DNA from: Sphingobium chungbukense
GTDB lineage: Bacteria > Pseudomonadota > Alphaproteobacteria > Sphingomonadales > Sphingomonadaceae
Reading direction: 5' to 3'
Length of the DNA stretch: 64,000 nt
Assembly (NCBI RefSeq): GCF_001005725.1
Contig: NZ_LBIC01000001.1
Span: forward strand, 124,001 to 188,000
Numbering within the stretch: position 1 is the stretch's first letter; the number at the start of each line of letters is the position of its first letter. Made by a program: the position numbers and the translations under genes. The notes under the pieces are model-generated. The model saw only the letters and a list, made by a program, of their open reading frames with translations. It was not told the DNA's origin and did not search any database. This document shows, one piece after another, positions 46,542 through 56,487 of this stretch.

Positions 46542-47795
46542 GTGTCCACCATCTCATCCCGTCGCCGCACGGCTGCCATCGCGTTCATTCTGGTGACCGC
46601 CCTGCTCGACGTCATGTCGATGGGGATCATCATCCCGGTGCTGCCCCATCTCATCGAGACGCTCGCAGGGTCAAATGCGTCGGCCGGGATGTGGAACGGA
46701 CTGTTCGTGGCCTTGTGGGCGGCGATGCAGTTCATCTGCTCGCCCGTGATCGGATCGCTTTCCGACCGGTTCGGACGGCGGCCGGTGATCCTGATTTCGG
46801 TGGCGGGGCTGGCGCTCGACTTCGTCCTGATGGCGCTGGCACCCAATCTCTGGTGGTTGGCGTTGGGGCGGATGCTGGCCGGGGTCACATCCTCCAGCTT
46901 CACGTCCGCATTCGCCTATATGGCGGACATCACCCCGCCCGAAGGCCGGGCGCGGGGCTATGGGCTGATCGGCGCGGCCTTCAGCGGCGGCTTCGTTGCC
47001 GGGCCGCTGCTGGGTGGAATGCTGGGCGAGATTTCGCTGCGGGCGCCCTTCGGGGCGGCGGCGGGCCTGTCGGGCCTCGCCTTTCTCTATGGACTGTTCG
47101 TGTTGCCCGAATCGCTCGCGCCTGAAAAGCGGATGGCCTTTTCCTGGCGGCGGGCCAATCCCTTCGGCGCGCTGCGACTGTTGCGATCGCATCCGGAATT
47201 GTCGAGCCTCGCCATCGTCAATTTCCTGCTCTATTTCGCGCATCACCTCTTCTCCGCCGTGTTCGTGCTCTATGCGGGCGACCGCTACGGCTGGGGGGCT
47301 TGGCAAGTGGGGACATTGCTCGCGCTGGTCGGCCTGATGGACATGGGCGTGCAGGGCTTGCTGGTCGGGCCGGTCGCGAAGCGGATGGGCGACCGGATCA
47401 CGATGGTGGTCGGTCTCGGCTTCGGCGCTGTCGGCATTCTTGCCATGGGGCTGGCACCGACGGGCTGGCTGTTCGTCGCGGCGATGCTGCCCAATGCCTT
47501 TTGGGGCCTCGCCATGCCGACCATCCAGTCGCTGATGACCCGGCGCGTGTCGGAGTCGGAGCAGGGCCAGTTGCAGGGCGCAAACAACAGCGTCGGTTCG
47601 ATCGCGGGCATTTTGTCGCCGCTGTTCTTCGGCGCGATCTATTCCATATCGGTGGGCGCGAAACCGCTGCTGCCCTTCATCGGCAGCGCTTTCGTGATCG
47701 CGGCGGCCATCCTGGCAGGCGGGGCATTGCTGGGATGGGCCGCCGGACGGGCCAAAGACCCGGCTCCGCTGGACAAGGGGGCTCAAGCGCACTAA
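46542..47795 (+). CDS. MFS transporter of the TetA/MdtG-like drug-exporter type
   Basis: A protein of 417 residues with 12 predicted helices from GTG 46542. Motif [13 protein letters not shown] lies between helices 2 and 3, [21 protein letters not shown] follows, and motif C-like [10 protein letters not shown] sits in helix 5. This pattern belongs to the 12-helix tetracycline/proton antiporter group (DHA1). The substrate is not determined by sequence, so the call is a proton-driven exporter. It precedes guaA by 47 bp. Confidence 0.87.
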   Translation: MSTISSRRRTAAIAFILVTALLDVMSMGIIIPVLPHLIETLAGSNASAGMWNGLFVALWAAMQFICSPVIGSLSDRFGRRPVILISVAGLALDFVLMALAPNLWWLALGRMLAGVTSSSFTSAFAYMADITPPEGRARGYGLIGAAFSGGFVAGPLLGGMLGEISLRAPFGAAAGLSGLAFLYGLFVLPESLAPEKRMAFSWRRANPFGALRLLRSHPELSSLAIVNFLLYFAHHLFSAVFVLYAGDRYGWGAWQVGTLLALVGLMDMGVQGLLVGPVAKRMGDRITMVVGLGFGAVGILAMGLAPTGWLFVAAMLPNAFWGLAMPTIQSLMTRRVSESEQGQLQGANNSVGSIAGILSPLFFGAIYSISVGAKPLLPFIGSAFVIAAAILAGGALLGWAAGRAKDPAPLDKGAQAH

Positions 47796-47842
47796 CCGGG
47801 CGCGAATCCCTAACCCTCCTCAGGAAAAGCAAAGGCGATTCG

Positions 47843-49402
47843 ATGACGCTGCCCCTTCAGGATTCCATTCTCATCGTGGACTTCGGCAGCCAGGTGACGC
47901 AACTCATCGCCCGCCGTGTCCGCGAAGCCGGCGTCTACTCCGAAATCGCCCCCTTCAACAGCGCCGCCGAAGCGTTCGATCGGCTGAAGCCCAAGGGCAT
48001 CATCCTTTCGGGCGGCCCCTCATCCGTGATGTGGGAGAACAGTCCCCGCGCCCCGCAGCATTTCTTCGATGCGGGCATTCCGATCCTCGGCATATGCTAC
48101 GGCCAGCAGACGATGATGCAGCAATTGGGCGGCAATGTCGAAGGCGGCGAGAGCGGCGAATTCGGCCGCGCCTTCATCGAGGTGAAGAAGGGCTGTGCCC
48201 TGTTCGACGGCCTCTGGGCGGAGGGCGAGCGCCATCAGGTCTGGATGAGCCATGGCGACAAGGTGACGCAGCTTGCGCCGGGTTTCGAGGTGGTGGCGGT
48301 CAGCGACGGCGCGCCGTATGCGATCACTGCGAACGAGGAAAAGCGCTTCTACGCGACGCAATTCCATCCCGAAGTCGTGCACACCCCCGACGGAGCCAGG
48401 CTGCTCGCCAATTTCGTGCGCCATGTCTGCGGCCTTGCGGGCGACTGGACCATGGCCGAATTTCGCGCCACAAAGATCGCCGACATCCAGGCGCAAGTGG
48501 GTGAAGGCCGGGTGATCTGCGGCCTGTCGGGCGGCGTCGACAGCGCCGTCGCGGCCGTGCTGATCCACGAAGCGATCGGCGACCAGCTCACCTGTGTGTT
48601 CGTCGACCATGGCCTGATGCGCCTGGGCGAGGCTGAGCAGGTGGTGAGCCTCTTCCGCGAACATTATGGCATCAAGCTGGTCCATGTGAATGCCGAGGAG
48701 CGTTTCCTGGGCGGCCTTGCCGGCCTCACCGACCCGGAAAAGAAGCGTAAGTTCATCGGCGCCGAATTCATCGCGGTGTTCGAAGAAGAAGCGAAGAAGA
48801 TCGGCGGCGCGGACTTCCTGGCGCAGGGCACGCTCTATCCCGACGTGATTGAATCCGTATCCTTCACCGGCGGCCCTTCGGTGACGATCAAGTCGCACCA
48901 CAATGTCGGCGGCCTGCCCGAACGCATGAACATGAAGCTGGTTGAACCGCTGCGCGAGCTGTTCAAGGACGAGGTGCGCGTTCTCGGCCGCGAACTCGGC
49001 CTGCCGGAGATTTTCGTCGGCCGCCACCCCTTCCCCGGCCCCGGCCTCGCGATCCGCATCCCCGGTGAAGTGTCGAAGGACCGCTGCGACATCCTGCGCA
49101 AGGCGGACGCCATCTATTTGGAGGAAATCCGGAACGCGGGCCTCTACGACGCGATCTGGCAGGCGTTCGCGGTCCTGCTCCCGGTCCGCACCGTCGGTGT
49201 GATGGGCGACCATCGCACCTATGACAGCGTTTGCGCGCTGCGCGCCGTGACCTCGACCGACGGCATGACGGCGGACATCTATCCCTTCGACGCCGCCTTC
49301 CTGAGCCGCGTGGCGACGCGGATCATCAACGAGGTGAAGGGTATCAACCGTGTGGTCTACGATTACACCTCGAAACCACCCGGCACGATCGAGTGGGAAT
49401 GA
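47843..49402 (+). CDS. guaA: GMP synthase (glutamine-hydrolysing)
   Basis: A protein of 519 residues from ATG 47843 (AAAGGCG upstream); longer frames run into the MFS gene. The N-terminal class I amidotransferase has GICYGQQTM (nucleophile Cys) and FHPEVVHT (His, Glu). The ATP pyrophosphatase has [11 protein letters not shown], and the C-terminal dimerisation domain has [13 protein letters not shown] and KPPGTIEWE. It converts XMP to GMP. Confidence 0.98.
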   Translation: MTLPLQDSILIVDFGSQVTQLIARRVREAGVYSEIAPFNSAAEAFDRLKPKGIILSGGPSSVMWENSPRAPQHFFDAGIPILGICYGQQTMMQQLGGNVEGGESGEFGRAFIEVKKGCALFDGLWAEGERHQVWMSHGDKVTQLAPGFEVVAVSDGAPYAITANEEKRFYATQFHPEVVHTPDGARLLANFVRHVCGLAGDWTMAEFRATKIADIQAQVGEGRVICGLSGGVDSAVAAVLIHEAIGDQLTCVFVDHGLMRLGEAEQVVSLFREHYGIKLVHVNAEERFLGGLAGLTDPEKKRKFIGAEFIAVFEEEAKKIGGADFLAQGTLYPDVIESVSFTGGPSVTIKSHHNVGGLPERMNMKLVEPLRELFKDEVRVLGRELGLPEIFVGRHPFPGPGLAIRIPGEVSKDRCDILRKADAIYLEEIRNAGLYDAIWQAFAVLLPVRTVGVMGDHRTYDSVCALRAVTSTDGMTADIYPFDAAFLSRVATRIINEVKGINRVVYDYTSKPPGTIEWE

Positions 49403-49443
49403 CGCGGAAATAGCGGACATTCGGCGCCACGACGGAACCACTC

Positions 49444-49472
49444 AAAAAGCCGCCTTGACCGGGCGGCTTTTC
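49444..49472. terminator. Bidirectional terminator between guaA and the DUF6356 gene
   Basis: AAAGCCGCC (49446-49454) and GGCGGCTTT (49462-49470) form a stem with A-run and T-run on either side, so it can stop transcription from guaA and from the convergent gene. Confidence 0.88.
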
Positions 49473-49479
49473 CATTCCT

Positions 49480-49746
49480 TCAAATCTCATATTCCGGCCG
49501 CCATTGCGGGCTGAGATACGCGGGCTGCTGCTCGGCCAGATCAGGCTGGCGTTGCCGCATCTCGCCATAGAGCCGCTTCACCGTCGCACTGCCGGTGCGA
49601 GTGAACAGGGCGGGCACCAGCCCATGAACCATGCAGGCGAGCCCCGCCCGCACCATCAGGAAACCGAAGCGCGCCGCCACATGGAAATGCTGCCCGTAGC
49701 TTTCGTTGACGTCGCGGGGATGTTTCAGGAACAGGCGGTCGATCAT
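49480..49746 (-). CDS. DUF6356 family protein
   Basis: A protein of 88 residues. MIDRLFLKHPRDVNESYGQH, then a membrane-embedded middle (FLMVRAGLACMVHGLVPALF) and TRTGSATVKRLYGEMRQRQP, match a small sphingomonad family known to me as DUF6356. Probably an inner-membrane protein of unknown role. It converges on guaA. Confidence 0.85.
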   Translation of the reverse strand: MIDRLFLKHPRDVNESYGQHFHVAARFGFLMVRAGLACMVHGLVPALFTRTGSATVKRLYGEMRQRQPDLAEQQPAYLSPQWRPEYEI

Positions 49747-49851
49747 CTCTGCTCGCTCATGACGTTGGGGAAAGCCTGTATCCTAACGCATCCGGCAGCA
49801 AAGCGAGAGGGCCGATCGCGTGCAGCTTGACCCCCGTCACCAAAAACCGGC

Positions 49852-51042
49852 ATGTCGCCTGGCATGAGCGCACAGGATCCGCATCTCGGCCATCCCGTCT
49901 ATCGGGACATGCCCACCACCATTTTCGAGAAGATGTCCGCCCGCGCCCGAGAAACCGGTGCGATCAACCTCGGTCAGGGCTTTCCCGATTCGCAGGGGCC
50001 GGCGGAAATCCTCCATGCCGCCGCCGATGCGCTGCTGAACAGATCCAATCAATATCCGCCGATGGCGGGTATCATCGAACTGCGCGCGGCGGTGGCAGCG
50101 CATTATGCCCGCCACCAGGGCCTCGACCTCGAGCCGCAGGAGGTCATCGTCACCTCCGGCGCGACAGAGGCGATCGCCGCCAGCCTGCTCGCCCTGGTGC
50201 GGCCGGGCGACGAGGTGCTGGTCCTGGCACCACTTTACGACGCCTATCTGCCGCTGATCGAGCGGGCGGGCGGGGTGGCGAGCGTCCTGCGCCTCACACC
50301 GCCCGCATGGAGGATCACGCGCGAGGCGTTGGCGGCGGCCGTCACCGAAAAGACCCGCTTCCTGTTGATGAACAATCCGGTGAATCCGACCGGCATCGCC
50401 CTGCGCGACGAGGAACTGGCGCTGCTGGCCGAATATTGCGTGACCCGCGATCTGATCGCGATCTGCGACGAAGTGTGGGAGCATGTCACCTTCGACGATA
50501 TCGCGCACAAACCGCTGATGGGCTTTCCCGGCATGCGGGATCGCACGGTGAAGATCGGATCGGCGGGCAAGATATTCTCGGTCACCGGCTGGAAGGTCGG
50601 CTGGATGTGCGCCGCGCCCGCCATCGCCACATTGCTCGCCCGTGCACATCAGTTCATCACCTTCACCACCCCGCCCCATCTGCAATGGGCGGTGGCCGAA
50701 GGGCTGGCGCAGCCGGAAAGCTGGTTCACCGCGATGCGCGCCGATTATCAGGCCTCGCGCGACCGGCTGGTGGAGGGGCTGCGCGCGGCGGGCTATGTCG
50801 TGAACGCCAGCGCCGCGACCTGGTTCGTGACCATCGATCTGCCGGCTTCTGGCATCGCGCTGGACGACGTGACCTTCTGCGAGCGGATCATCGATGAGGC
50901 GGGCGTCGCCGCCATCCCGATTTCCGCCTTCTACCCCGCGCATCCGGTGACGCACCTGGTCCGCCTCTGCTTTTCCAAATCGGACACGGTGCTGGATCAG
51001 GCGGTGACCCGCCTCGCCGCCTTTCGCGCTTCGTCGGCCTGA
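49852..51042 (+). CDS. Class I/II PLP-dependent aminotransferase (methionine/kynurenine aminotransferase-like)
   Basis: A protein of 396 residues (ATG 49852; ATG 49864 also possible, neither with a clear Shine-Dalgarno). INLGQGFPDSQGP, NQYPPMAGI and NNPVNPTGI are present, and GSAGKIFSVTGWKVGW contains the PLP lysine. This set is closest to YbdL/KAT-type enzymes that transaminate methionine and aromatic amino acids. Cytoplasmic. Its end overlaps the convergent membrane-protein gene by 46 bp. Confidence 0.88.
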   Translation: MSPGMSAQDPHLGHPVYRDMPTTIFEKMSARARETGAINLGQGFPDSQGPAEILHAAADALLNRSNQYPPMAGIIELRAAVAAHYARHQGLDLEPQEVIVTSGATEAIAASLLALVRPGDEVLVLAPLYDAYLPLIERAGGVASVLRLTPPAWRITREALAAAVTEKTRFLLMNNPVNPTGIALRDEELALLAEYCVTRDLIAICDEVWEHVTFDDIAHKPLMGFPGMRDRTVKIGSAGKIFSVTGWKVGWMCAAPAIATLLARAHQFITFTTPPHLQWAVAEGLAQPESWFTAMRADYQASRDRLVEGLRAAGYVVNASAATWFVTIDLPASGIALDDVTFCERIIDEAGVAAIPISAFYPAHPVTHLVRLCFSKSDTVLDQAVTRLAAFRASSA

Positions 51043-51506
51043 GCGCGCCGCAGGAGAGCCGCGCCCAGGACCAGCATCGCGATCAGCAACAGCAGTTGCA
51101 TGGCCAGCATGGCGGCCGGCGCCAGGGCGCTCAGCACCGCTATCTTCTGAAATGCCTGCACCACCAGCACGAAGAGGTTGAGCCACAGCGCCACGGTCGC
51201 GCTGACCGCATAGGCTGCCCGCGCCCAGCCTGCCCGGTCGAGGGCGAACAGCGCGACAAAGGCCGCCGCGAGGGCAAGGGTAGAGATCACACCCACCCCG
51301 ATCGCGGGGGTGAAACCGTGGAACGGGAAGAGAAAGCCGCTAAGACTGGTGAGCAGCGTCGACACCAGGAAGATCGCCTGCGTGCGCGGCACCCACCAAC
51401 CCCGGGCCAGGGCCGGAAGTGCGATCAGGCCACTCGATATGCCGATCAGGCTGACGCCGACATGCAGCGCGATGAACTGCGGCAGAGAAAGAAAGTCGAG
51501 GATCAT
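50997..51506 (-). CDS. Hypothetical multi-pass membrane protein
   Basis: A protein of 169 residues with about five hydrophobic helices and short charged loops (LARGWWVPRT; ALDRAGWAR) and a basic tail (RRAQADEARKAARR). No family recognised. It is small, inner-membrane and lacks a signal peptide. The 3' end overlaps the aminotransferase gene tail to tail. Confidence 0.7.
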   Translation of the reverse strand: MILDFLSLPQFIALHVGVSLIGISSGLIALPALARGWWVPRTQAIFLVSTLLTSLSGFLFPFHGFTPAIGVGVISTLALAAAFVALFALDRAGWARAAYAVSATVALWLNLFVLVVQAFQKIAVLSALAPAAMLAMQLLLLIAMLVLGAALLRRAQADEARKAARRVTA

Positions 51507-51743
51507 GACGCCTCCCTTCAGCAGCGGAGCGGCATGGCGCGCCCCTCATGCGCCCGCCCTGGGCCCGTGCTTCCCCCTCATACACTTTCAGCAGGGCGGG
51601 GAACACGGCATTGATGCCCGTGGAGTGGATGCCATGACGTCATGCCGCTTCCGCCGCCCGCGATCACCGATCTTGACATGACGAGGCTTGCGGCGACGAC
51701 ACCGCCCCGCTAGGTTCACCTTTCGTTCCATAAAGGGGTATCC

Positions 51744-53177
51744 ATGAACAGTCTGGCCGTCATTCTCTCGCTCATCGCACTGGTCGTCGGACTGGGCCTG
51801 GGCTGGTTGCTGAGGGGCAAGTCGGTCGCGCCGCTGGCGGCGGAAAAGGCCGATCTGGCGGACAAGCTCGACATCGCCTCGGCCCAGCGCAACGCGGCGC
51901 TTCAGGAACTGGTCGTGGCTCAGGAGCGTACGGCACAGGCGGCGGAACTGGCGCAGAAGCTGGAGACGGAACGCTCGGCAAGGGAAGTCGCGGCGCGCGA
52001 ACTGGCGGCTCTGCGATCCGATACCCAAGCACGGGCGGAAGCGTTCGAAGCGCAGATCGCCGCGCTCAAGGATGCCAAGGAACAGCTTTCGGCGCAGTTC
52101 AGCGAGATTGGCGGCAAGCTGCTGCATCAGGCGCAGAGCCATTTCCTCGAACGCGCCGACCAGCGCATGGCGCAGGCGCATGAAAAGAGCGAGGCACAGC
52201 TCAAGCAATTGCTCCACCCGGTCAACGAGACGATCCAGCGCTATGACCAGAAGATCACCCAGATCGAGCAGCAGCGCACAGAGGCCTATGGCATCCTGCG
52301 CGGCGAGATCGAATCGATGAAGACGGGTCAGGAAGCGGTGCGGGCCGAGGCGCAGCGGCTGGTCGATTCGCTGCGCCATGCACCCAAGGCGCGTGGACGC
52401 TGGGGCGAACAGCAGTTGCGCAACGTCCTCGAAACCTGCGGCCTCAGCGAACATGTCGATTTCGAAACCGAAGTCAGCGTGGAGGGCGAGGATGGCCGGC
52501 TGCGCCCCGACGCCATCCTGCGCGTCCCCGGTGGGCGAGCGCTGGTGATCGATGCCAAGGTGTCGTTGAATGCCTATCAGGACGCCTATGGCGCGGAGAG
52601 CGATGAGGAGAAGAAGCGCTTCCTGTCCGCCCATACCGCCGCGATGCGCGCCCATGTCGAGACGCTGGGGCGGAAAAGCTATGCTGACCAGTTCGACGAG
52701 GCGCCCGATTATGTCATCATGTTCGTGCCGGGCGAACATTTCCTCTCGGCCGCGCTGGAACATGATCCGCAGCTTTGGGACTATGCCTTCGGCAAGCGGG
52801 TGCTGCTGGCGACCCCGACCAACCTCATCGCCATCGCCCGCACCGTCGCAGCCGTCTGGCGACAGGAGAAGATGGCGGACGAGGCCAAGCGGATCGGCGC
52901 GCTGGGCAAGGAACTTTATGAACGGCTTGCCGCAGCCGCAGGGTCGCTCAAGAAGCTCGGCAACCGGCTCAACGGCGCGGTGGCCGACTATAACAGCTTC
53001 GTCGGCAGTTTCGAAAGCCGGGTGCTGGTGACGGGCCGCAAGCTGCGCGACCTCAATATCGAAACCGGCGGCAAGGAACTGGAAGAGCTTGAGCCGGTGG
53101 AAGCGCTCGTCCGCGAGCCCGCCTCGGCCGAAGCCGTCCGTGCATTGCCGGAGGCCCTGCCCGATGCCGCGGAATAG
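51744..53177 (+). CDS. rmuC: DNA recombination protein RmuC
   Basis: A protein of 477 residues. An N-terminal membrane helix (LAVILSLIALVVGLGLGWLL) is followed by a coiled coil (~30-200) and the RmuC nuclease-like core: GRWGEQQLRNVLETCG, LVIDAKVSLNAY and DYVIMFVPGEHFLSAAL. RmuC limits inversions at short repeats. The ATG follows a short spacer with AAAGGGG. Confidence 0.95.
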   Translation: MNSLAVILSLIALVVGLGLGWLLRGKSVAPLAAEKADLADKLDIASAQRNAALQELVVAQERTAQAAELAQKLETERSAREVAARELAALRSDTQARAEAFEAQIAALKDAKEQLSAQFSEIGGKLLHQAQSHFLERADQRMAQAHEKSEAQLKQLLHPVNETIQRYDQKITQIEQQRTEAYGILRGEIESMKTGQEAVRAEAQRLVDSLRHAPKARGRWGEQQLRNVLETCGLSEHVDFETEVSVEGEDGRLRPDAILRVPGGRALVIDAKVSLNAYQDAYGAESDEEKKRFLSAHTAAMRAHVETLGRKSYADQFDEAPDYVIMFVPGEHFLSAALEHDPQLWDYAFGKRVLLATPTNLIAIARTVAAVWRQEKMADEAKRIGALGKELYERLAAAAGSLKKLGNRLNGAVADYNSFVGSFESRVLVTGRKLRDLNIETGGKELEELEPVEALVREPASAEAVRALPEALPDAAE

Positions 53178-53310
53178 GATCATAATTATTAGCATCCTAA
53201 TTATAAGGCTTCAGCCACCTACATATGATCCAGCCCGTTAAGGAATTTCAGGGAGGTTTGATCATCGATGAAATTTGCCCCCGCCAGCGCCAACTGGCAT
53301 GGGCGGAAGC

Positions 53311-53940
53311 ATGAATCGAATTGGCCTTCTGGGCGGCTCCTTCAATCCGGCGCATGGTGGGCATCGAGCCATTTCGCTGTTCGCGATGCATGCGCTGGAC
53401 CTTGATGAAGTCTGGTGGCTGGTATCGCCCGGCAATCCGCTGAAGCCCAGGGCCGGCATGGCGCCCCTTTCCGCCCGGCTTGCCCGTGCACGAAAAGTCG
53501 CGCGGCGCAACCGCATCCGTCCCACCGCGATCGAGGTGCAACTGCGTACCCGCTATACGATCGACACGCTGACGGCGCTCAAGCGCCGCTATCCCCGCCA
53601 TAGCTTCATCTGGCTGATGGGCGCGGACAATCTAGCCCAATTCGGTCGATGGAGGGACTGGCGCGGCATAGCCCGCCAAATGTCCATTGCCGTTATCGCC
53701 CGCCCCGGCTATGATGAAGCCGCCCGTGGCTCACCGGCCATGAGCTGGCTGCGGCGCTTCGTCCGGCCCGCGCGCCAGAGTGCAGACTGGACGGATTGGA
53801 GACTTCCGGCGCTCGTGCTTTTGCGCTTTCGCCCTGATCCAAGATCGGCGACCCTGCTGCGGCAGGCGGACCCCCTCTGGCATCGCGAATATAGTGAAAC
53901 GCGTGTGCGTGACCCGCTCACGCGCCGGATGATCGTCTAG
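53311..53940 (+). CDS. nadD: Nicotinate-nucleotide adenylyltransferase
   Basis: A protein of 209 residues from ATG 53311 (MNRIGLLGGSFNPAHGGHRA); ATG 53299 and TTG 53275 are alternatives. GGSFNPAHGGH is the nucleotidyltransferase H-x-G-H-like signature, and WLMGADNLAQFGRWRDW and HREYSETRVRDPL complete the family pattern. It adenylates nicotinate mononucleotide in NAD synthesis. It leads nadD-rsfS-rlmH, the conserved alphaproteobacterial order. Confidence 0.95.
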   Translation: MNRIGLLGGSFNPAHGGHRAISLFAMHALDLDEVWWLVSPGNPLKPRAGMAPLSARLARARKVARRNRIRPTAIEVQLRTRYTIDTLTALKRRYPRHSFIWLMGADNLAQFGRWRDWRGIARQMSIAVIARPGYDEAARGSPAMSWLRRFVRPARQSADWTDWRLPALVLLRFRPDPRSATLLRQADPLWHREYSETRVRDPLTRRMIV

Positions 53941-53952
53941 AATGGAGCACTT

Positions 53953-54357
53953 TTGACCAGACCCCACCCTGCCAACGATACGGCCCAAGCCAATATGGTT
54001 CCGGGAGCCGACAGCGTTGCCGCCCTGCATGACCTTGTCCTGAAATCGCTCGACGACGACCAGGCGCAGGAAACCATCTCCATCCCCCTCGAAGGCAAGA
54101 GCAGCATTGCCGACCATATGGTGATCGCCAGCGGGCGTTCGTCCCGCCAGGTCGCGTCGATGGCGCAGAAGCTGGCCGAGCGGATCAAGCAGGCGACGGG
54201 TCGATCCGCCCGGGTCGAGGGTCTGCCCGTGGCCGATTGGGTGCTGATCGATGCCGGCGATGTGATCGTCCACCTGTTCCGGCCGGAAGTGCGCAGCTTC
54301 TACAATCTGGAACGGATGTGGGGCTTCGTCGACGCGCCGGTGGCGGGCACGGCCTGA
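53953..54357 (+). CDS. rsfS: Ribosome silencing factor RsfS
   Basis: A protein of 134 residues from TTG 53953, with GGAG 5 nt upstream. DHMVIASGRSSRQVASMAQK, GLPVADWVLIDAGDVIVHLF and FYNLERMW are diagnostic. RsfS binds L14 and blocks subunit joining when nutrients are low. It starts 12 bp after nadD. Confidence 0.95.
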   Translation: MTRPHPANDTAQANMVPGADSVAALHDLVLKSLDDDQAQETISIPLEGKSSIADHMVIASGRSSRQVASMAQKLAERIKQATGRSARVEGLPVADWVLIDAGDVIVHLFRPEVRSFYNLERMWGFVDAPVAGTA

Positions 54358-54458
54358 GGCACTTTGGTTGCATCCTTGTCGCGGGAAGGCGGTTATCGCC
54401 TTTCCGCGGGATGCCAACCGCCTTCGACAAGCGCGCGGTGAGCCGTTAGGGGAAGGCC

Positions 54459-54881
54459 ATGCTCCTCCACATCATCGCCCGCGGAAAGATCGGGCGCTCG
54501 CCCGAGGCGGATCTCGTCGACCGCTACACCAAGCGGCTGACCATGCCGTTCAGGATCACCGAACTGCCCGATCGGGGCGGCCGGTTGCCCCCTGCTCCTC
54601 CAGGATGCGTCACCGTGATGCTGGACGAAAAGGGCAAGCAACTCGGCTCGCTAGATTTCGCCCGACGCATCGGGGGCTGGCGCGACGACGGCAAGCGGGA
54701 ATGCCGTTTCCTGATCGGCGCGGCCGACGGCTTCGACGACATGGAACGGGACCATGCCGACCTGCTGATCGCGTTCGGGGCCATGACCTGGCCCCATATG
54801 ATGGCCCGCGCGATGCTGGCCGAACAGCTCTGGCGCGCCTGCTCCATCCTGGCCGGGCATCCCTATCATCGCGAAGGATAG
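54459..54881 (+). CDS. rlmH: 23S rRNA pseudouridine1915 N3-methyltransferase
   Basis: A protein of 140 residues. LDEKGKQLGSLDFA, the knot region FLIGAADGFDD, and AFGAMTWPHMMARAMLAEQLWRA with the terminal HPYHRE match RlmH (SPOUT class). It methylates pseudouridine 1915 in the 50S subunit of the assembled ribosome. The start follows GGGGAAGG. Confidence 0.96.
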   Translation: MLLHIIARGKIGRSPEADLVDRYTKRLTMPFRITELPDRGGRLPPAPPGCVTVMLDEKGKQLGSLDFARRIGGWRDDGKRECRFLIGAADGFDDMERDHADLLIAFGAMTWPHMMARAMLAEQLWRACSILAGHPYHREG

Positions 54882-54982
54882 CTTTCCTCCGGTCCGCCGC
54901 GGCGCGTGAAGCCCTTTCCTTCCATCACGACACGGCATAGTCATGGGACGTCGATGTCGCACATCATCGACGGGGGGCTTGG

Positions 54983-56218
54983 TTGAAACGGACGGCGATC
55001 ACCGCGGCACTGCTCGCTGGCGCAACAGCCATTGCCGCCTCACGCCTGCCCGCCGCCGATGGCCAGGCGATCATCCTCCCCGGCATGGCGGGCACCAGCC
55101 TCACCGAAGAACAATCGGCCCTGAAAACCGCGCGCCGCCAGTCGGAGGAAGCGCGCGAACGCTCCGAACGGCTCGAACGCCAGGCCGCCGCCGCCCGCGA
55201 CGAGGCCGAACAGGCCCGCCGCCGCGCCGCCGCCATGGCCGCCCGCATCCAGCAGGCGGAGGCCGACATCCAGGCCGCGCAGGCGCGCATCGCCATCATC
55301 GCCCGCCTCCAGCGCGATCAGGCCACCCGCCTCGCCGCCCGACAGGAACCGGTCGTGCGCCTGACCGCCGCACTCCAGATGATGGCGCAACGTCCCATTG
55401 CACTCGCTCTGGTCCAGCCCGGATCGATGAACGACGCCATCCATATGCGTGCCGTGCTGGGGCAGATATTGCCCGTCATTCGCGAACGCACGGCCGGGCT
55501 GCGCGCGGAACTGGACCGCAGCCATGCCCTGCGCGCCACGGCCGAACGGGCGGCGGACTCCCTGGCGCAAAGCCAGCAGGACCTGAAACAGCGACAAGGA
55601 GCGCTCCAGACGCTGGAGGCGCAGAAACGGCTCGCCGCGCGGGATTACCGAGCCAATGCCGATCTGGAAAGCGACCGCGCGCTGGCCCTGGGTGAGCGGG
55701 CGCGCGACATTGTCGACCTGATGGACAGGCTGGAGGAGGCGGGCGACCTGCGCGATCAACTCGCCGCCCTGTCCGGCCCCGTGCTTCGTCCCGCCCGGCC
55801 CGATCAGGCCCGCGCATCCGCGCCGGACCGCCAGCGCGGTCCCAGCGCGCCCCCCCCCTACCGCCTACCCGTGGTCGGACAGCTGGTGACGGGCATGGGC
55901 GAAGTGTCGGAAAGCGGCATCCGCTCGCGCGGCCTCACCATCGCCACCCGGCCCCAAGCGCTGGCCGTGGCCCCGACCGCCGGACGCGTCGTCTTTGCCG
56001 GGCCGTATCGCGGTTATGGGCAGATCGTCATCATCGACCATGGCGGCGGCTGGACCACCCTGATCACCGGCCTGCTGCGCCTCAACGCGGCGGTGGGCGA
56101 CAATGTGCGGCAGGGTGATCCGATCGGCAATACAGGGCCCGGACGGCCCAGCATCACTGTCGAACTGCGCCGCAATGGCCGTCCCGTCGATATCGTGCCG
56201 TTGGTGGGATTGGGCTGA
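54983..56218 (+). CDS. EnvC-like murein hydrolase activator with degenerate M23 domain
   Basis: A protein of 411 residues from TTG 54983. A signal peptide (~1-20) is followed by a long charged coiled coil (~40-260) and a C-terminal LytM/M23 domain from ~300 (FAGPYRGYGQIVIIDHGGGW). The metal-binding pattern of active M23 enzymes is broken. The first His of HxxxD is absent (SESGIRSRGLTI) and the second HxH is replaced by TLITGL. This is the EnvC arrangement: an activator of amidases at the septum, not itself a hydrolase. Located before ctpA, the standard order. Confidence 0.88.
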   Translation: MKRTAITAALLAGATAIAASRLPAADGQAIILPGMAGTSLTEEQSALKTARRQSEEARERSERLERQAAAARDEAEQARRRAAAMAARIQQAEADIQAAQARIAIIARLQRDQATRLAARQEPVVRLTAALQMMAQRPIALALVQPGSMNDAIHMRAVLGQILPVIRERTAGLRAELDRSHALRATAERAADSLAQSQQDLKQRQGALQTLEAQKRLAARDYRANADLESDRALALGERARDIVDLMDRLEEAGDLRDQLAALSGPVLRPARPDQARASAPDRQRGPSAPPPYRLPVVGQLVTGMGEVSESGIRSRGLTIATRPQALAVAPTAGRVVFAGPYRGYGQIVIIDHGGGWTTLITGLLRLNAAVGDNVRQGDPIGNTGPGRPSITVELRRNGRPVDIVPLVGLG

Positions 56219-56429
56219 GGTCGAAAAAAATGCGATCAGGTGGAGGGCAACGGCCTGGACCTGCGCAGACCCTTCGATGCAGGCCTCCGACTTCGCTCAG
56301 CCCCTACTCGGGGCGAACGGAAGTGGCCGCAAATGGCTGCAAATGGCCGTCCGCGCGATTTTCCTGTCCACCATGATCCGGGCTTACCCATGCCCCTTGC
56401 GGGCAAATCCCGTCATCTCACCAAGATTT

Positions 56430-56457
56430 TTGCGTCTGCTCATAAAAGCGCTATACT
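56430..56457 (+). promoter_or_regulatory. Sigma-70-type promoter of ctpA
   Basis: TTGCGT (56430-56435), a 16-nt spacer and TATACT (56452-56457), 30 bp before the ctpA start. The -10 matches consensus at five of six positions. The 200 bp before it, after the envC-like gene, contain no gene. Confidence 0.6.
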
Positions 56458-56487
56458 GATCCATCGATGCAGGACTCAAGGACAGCG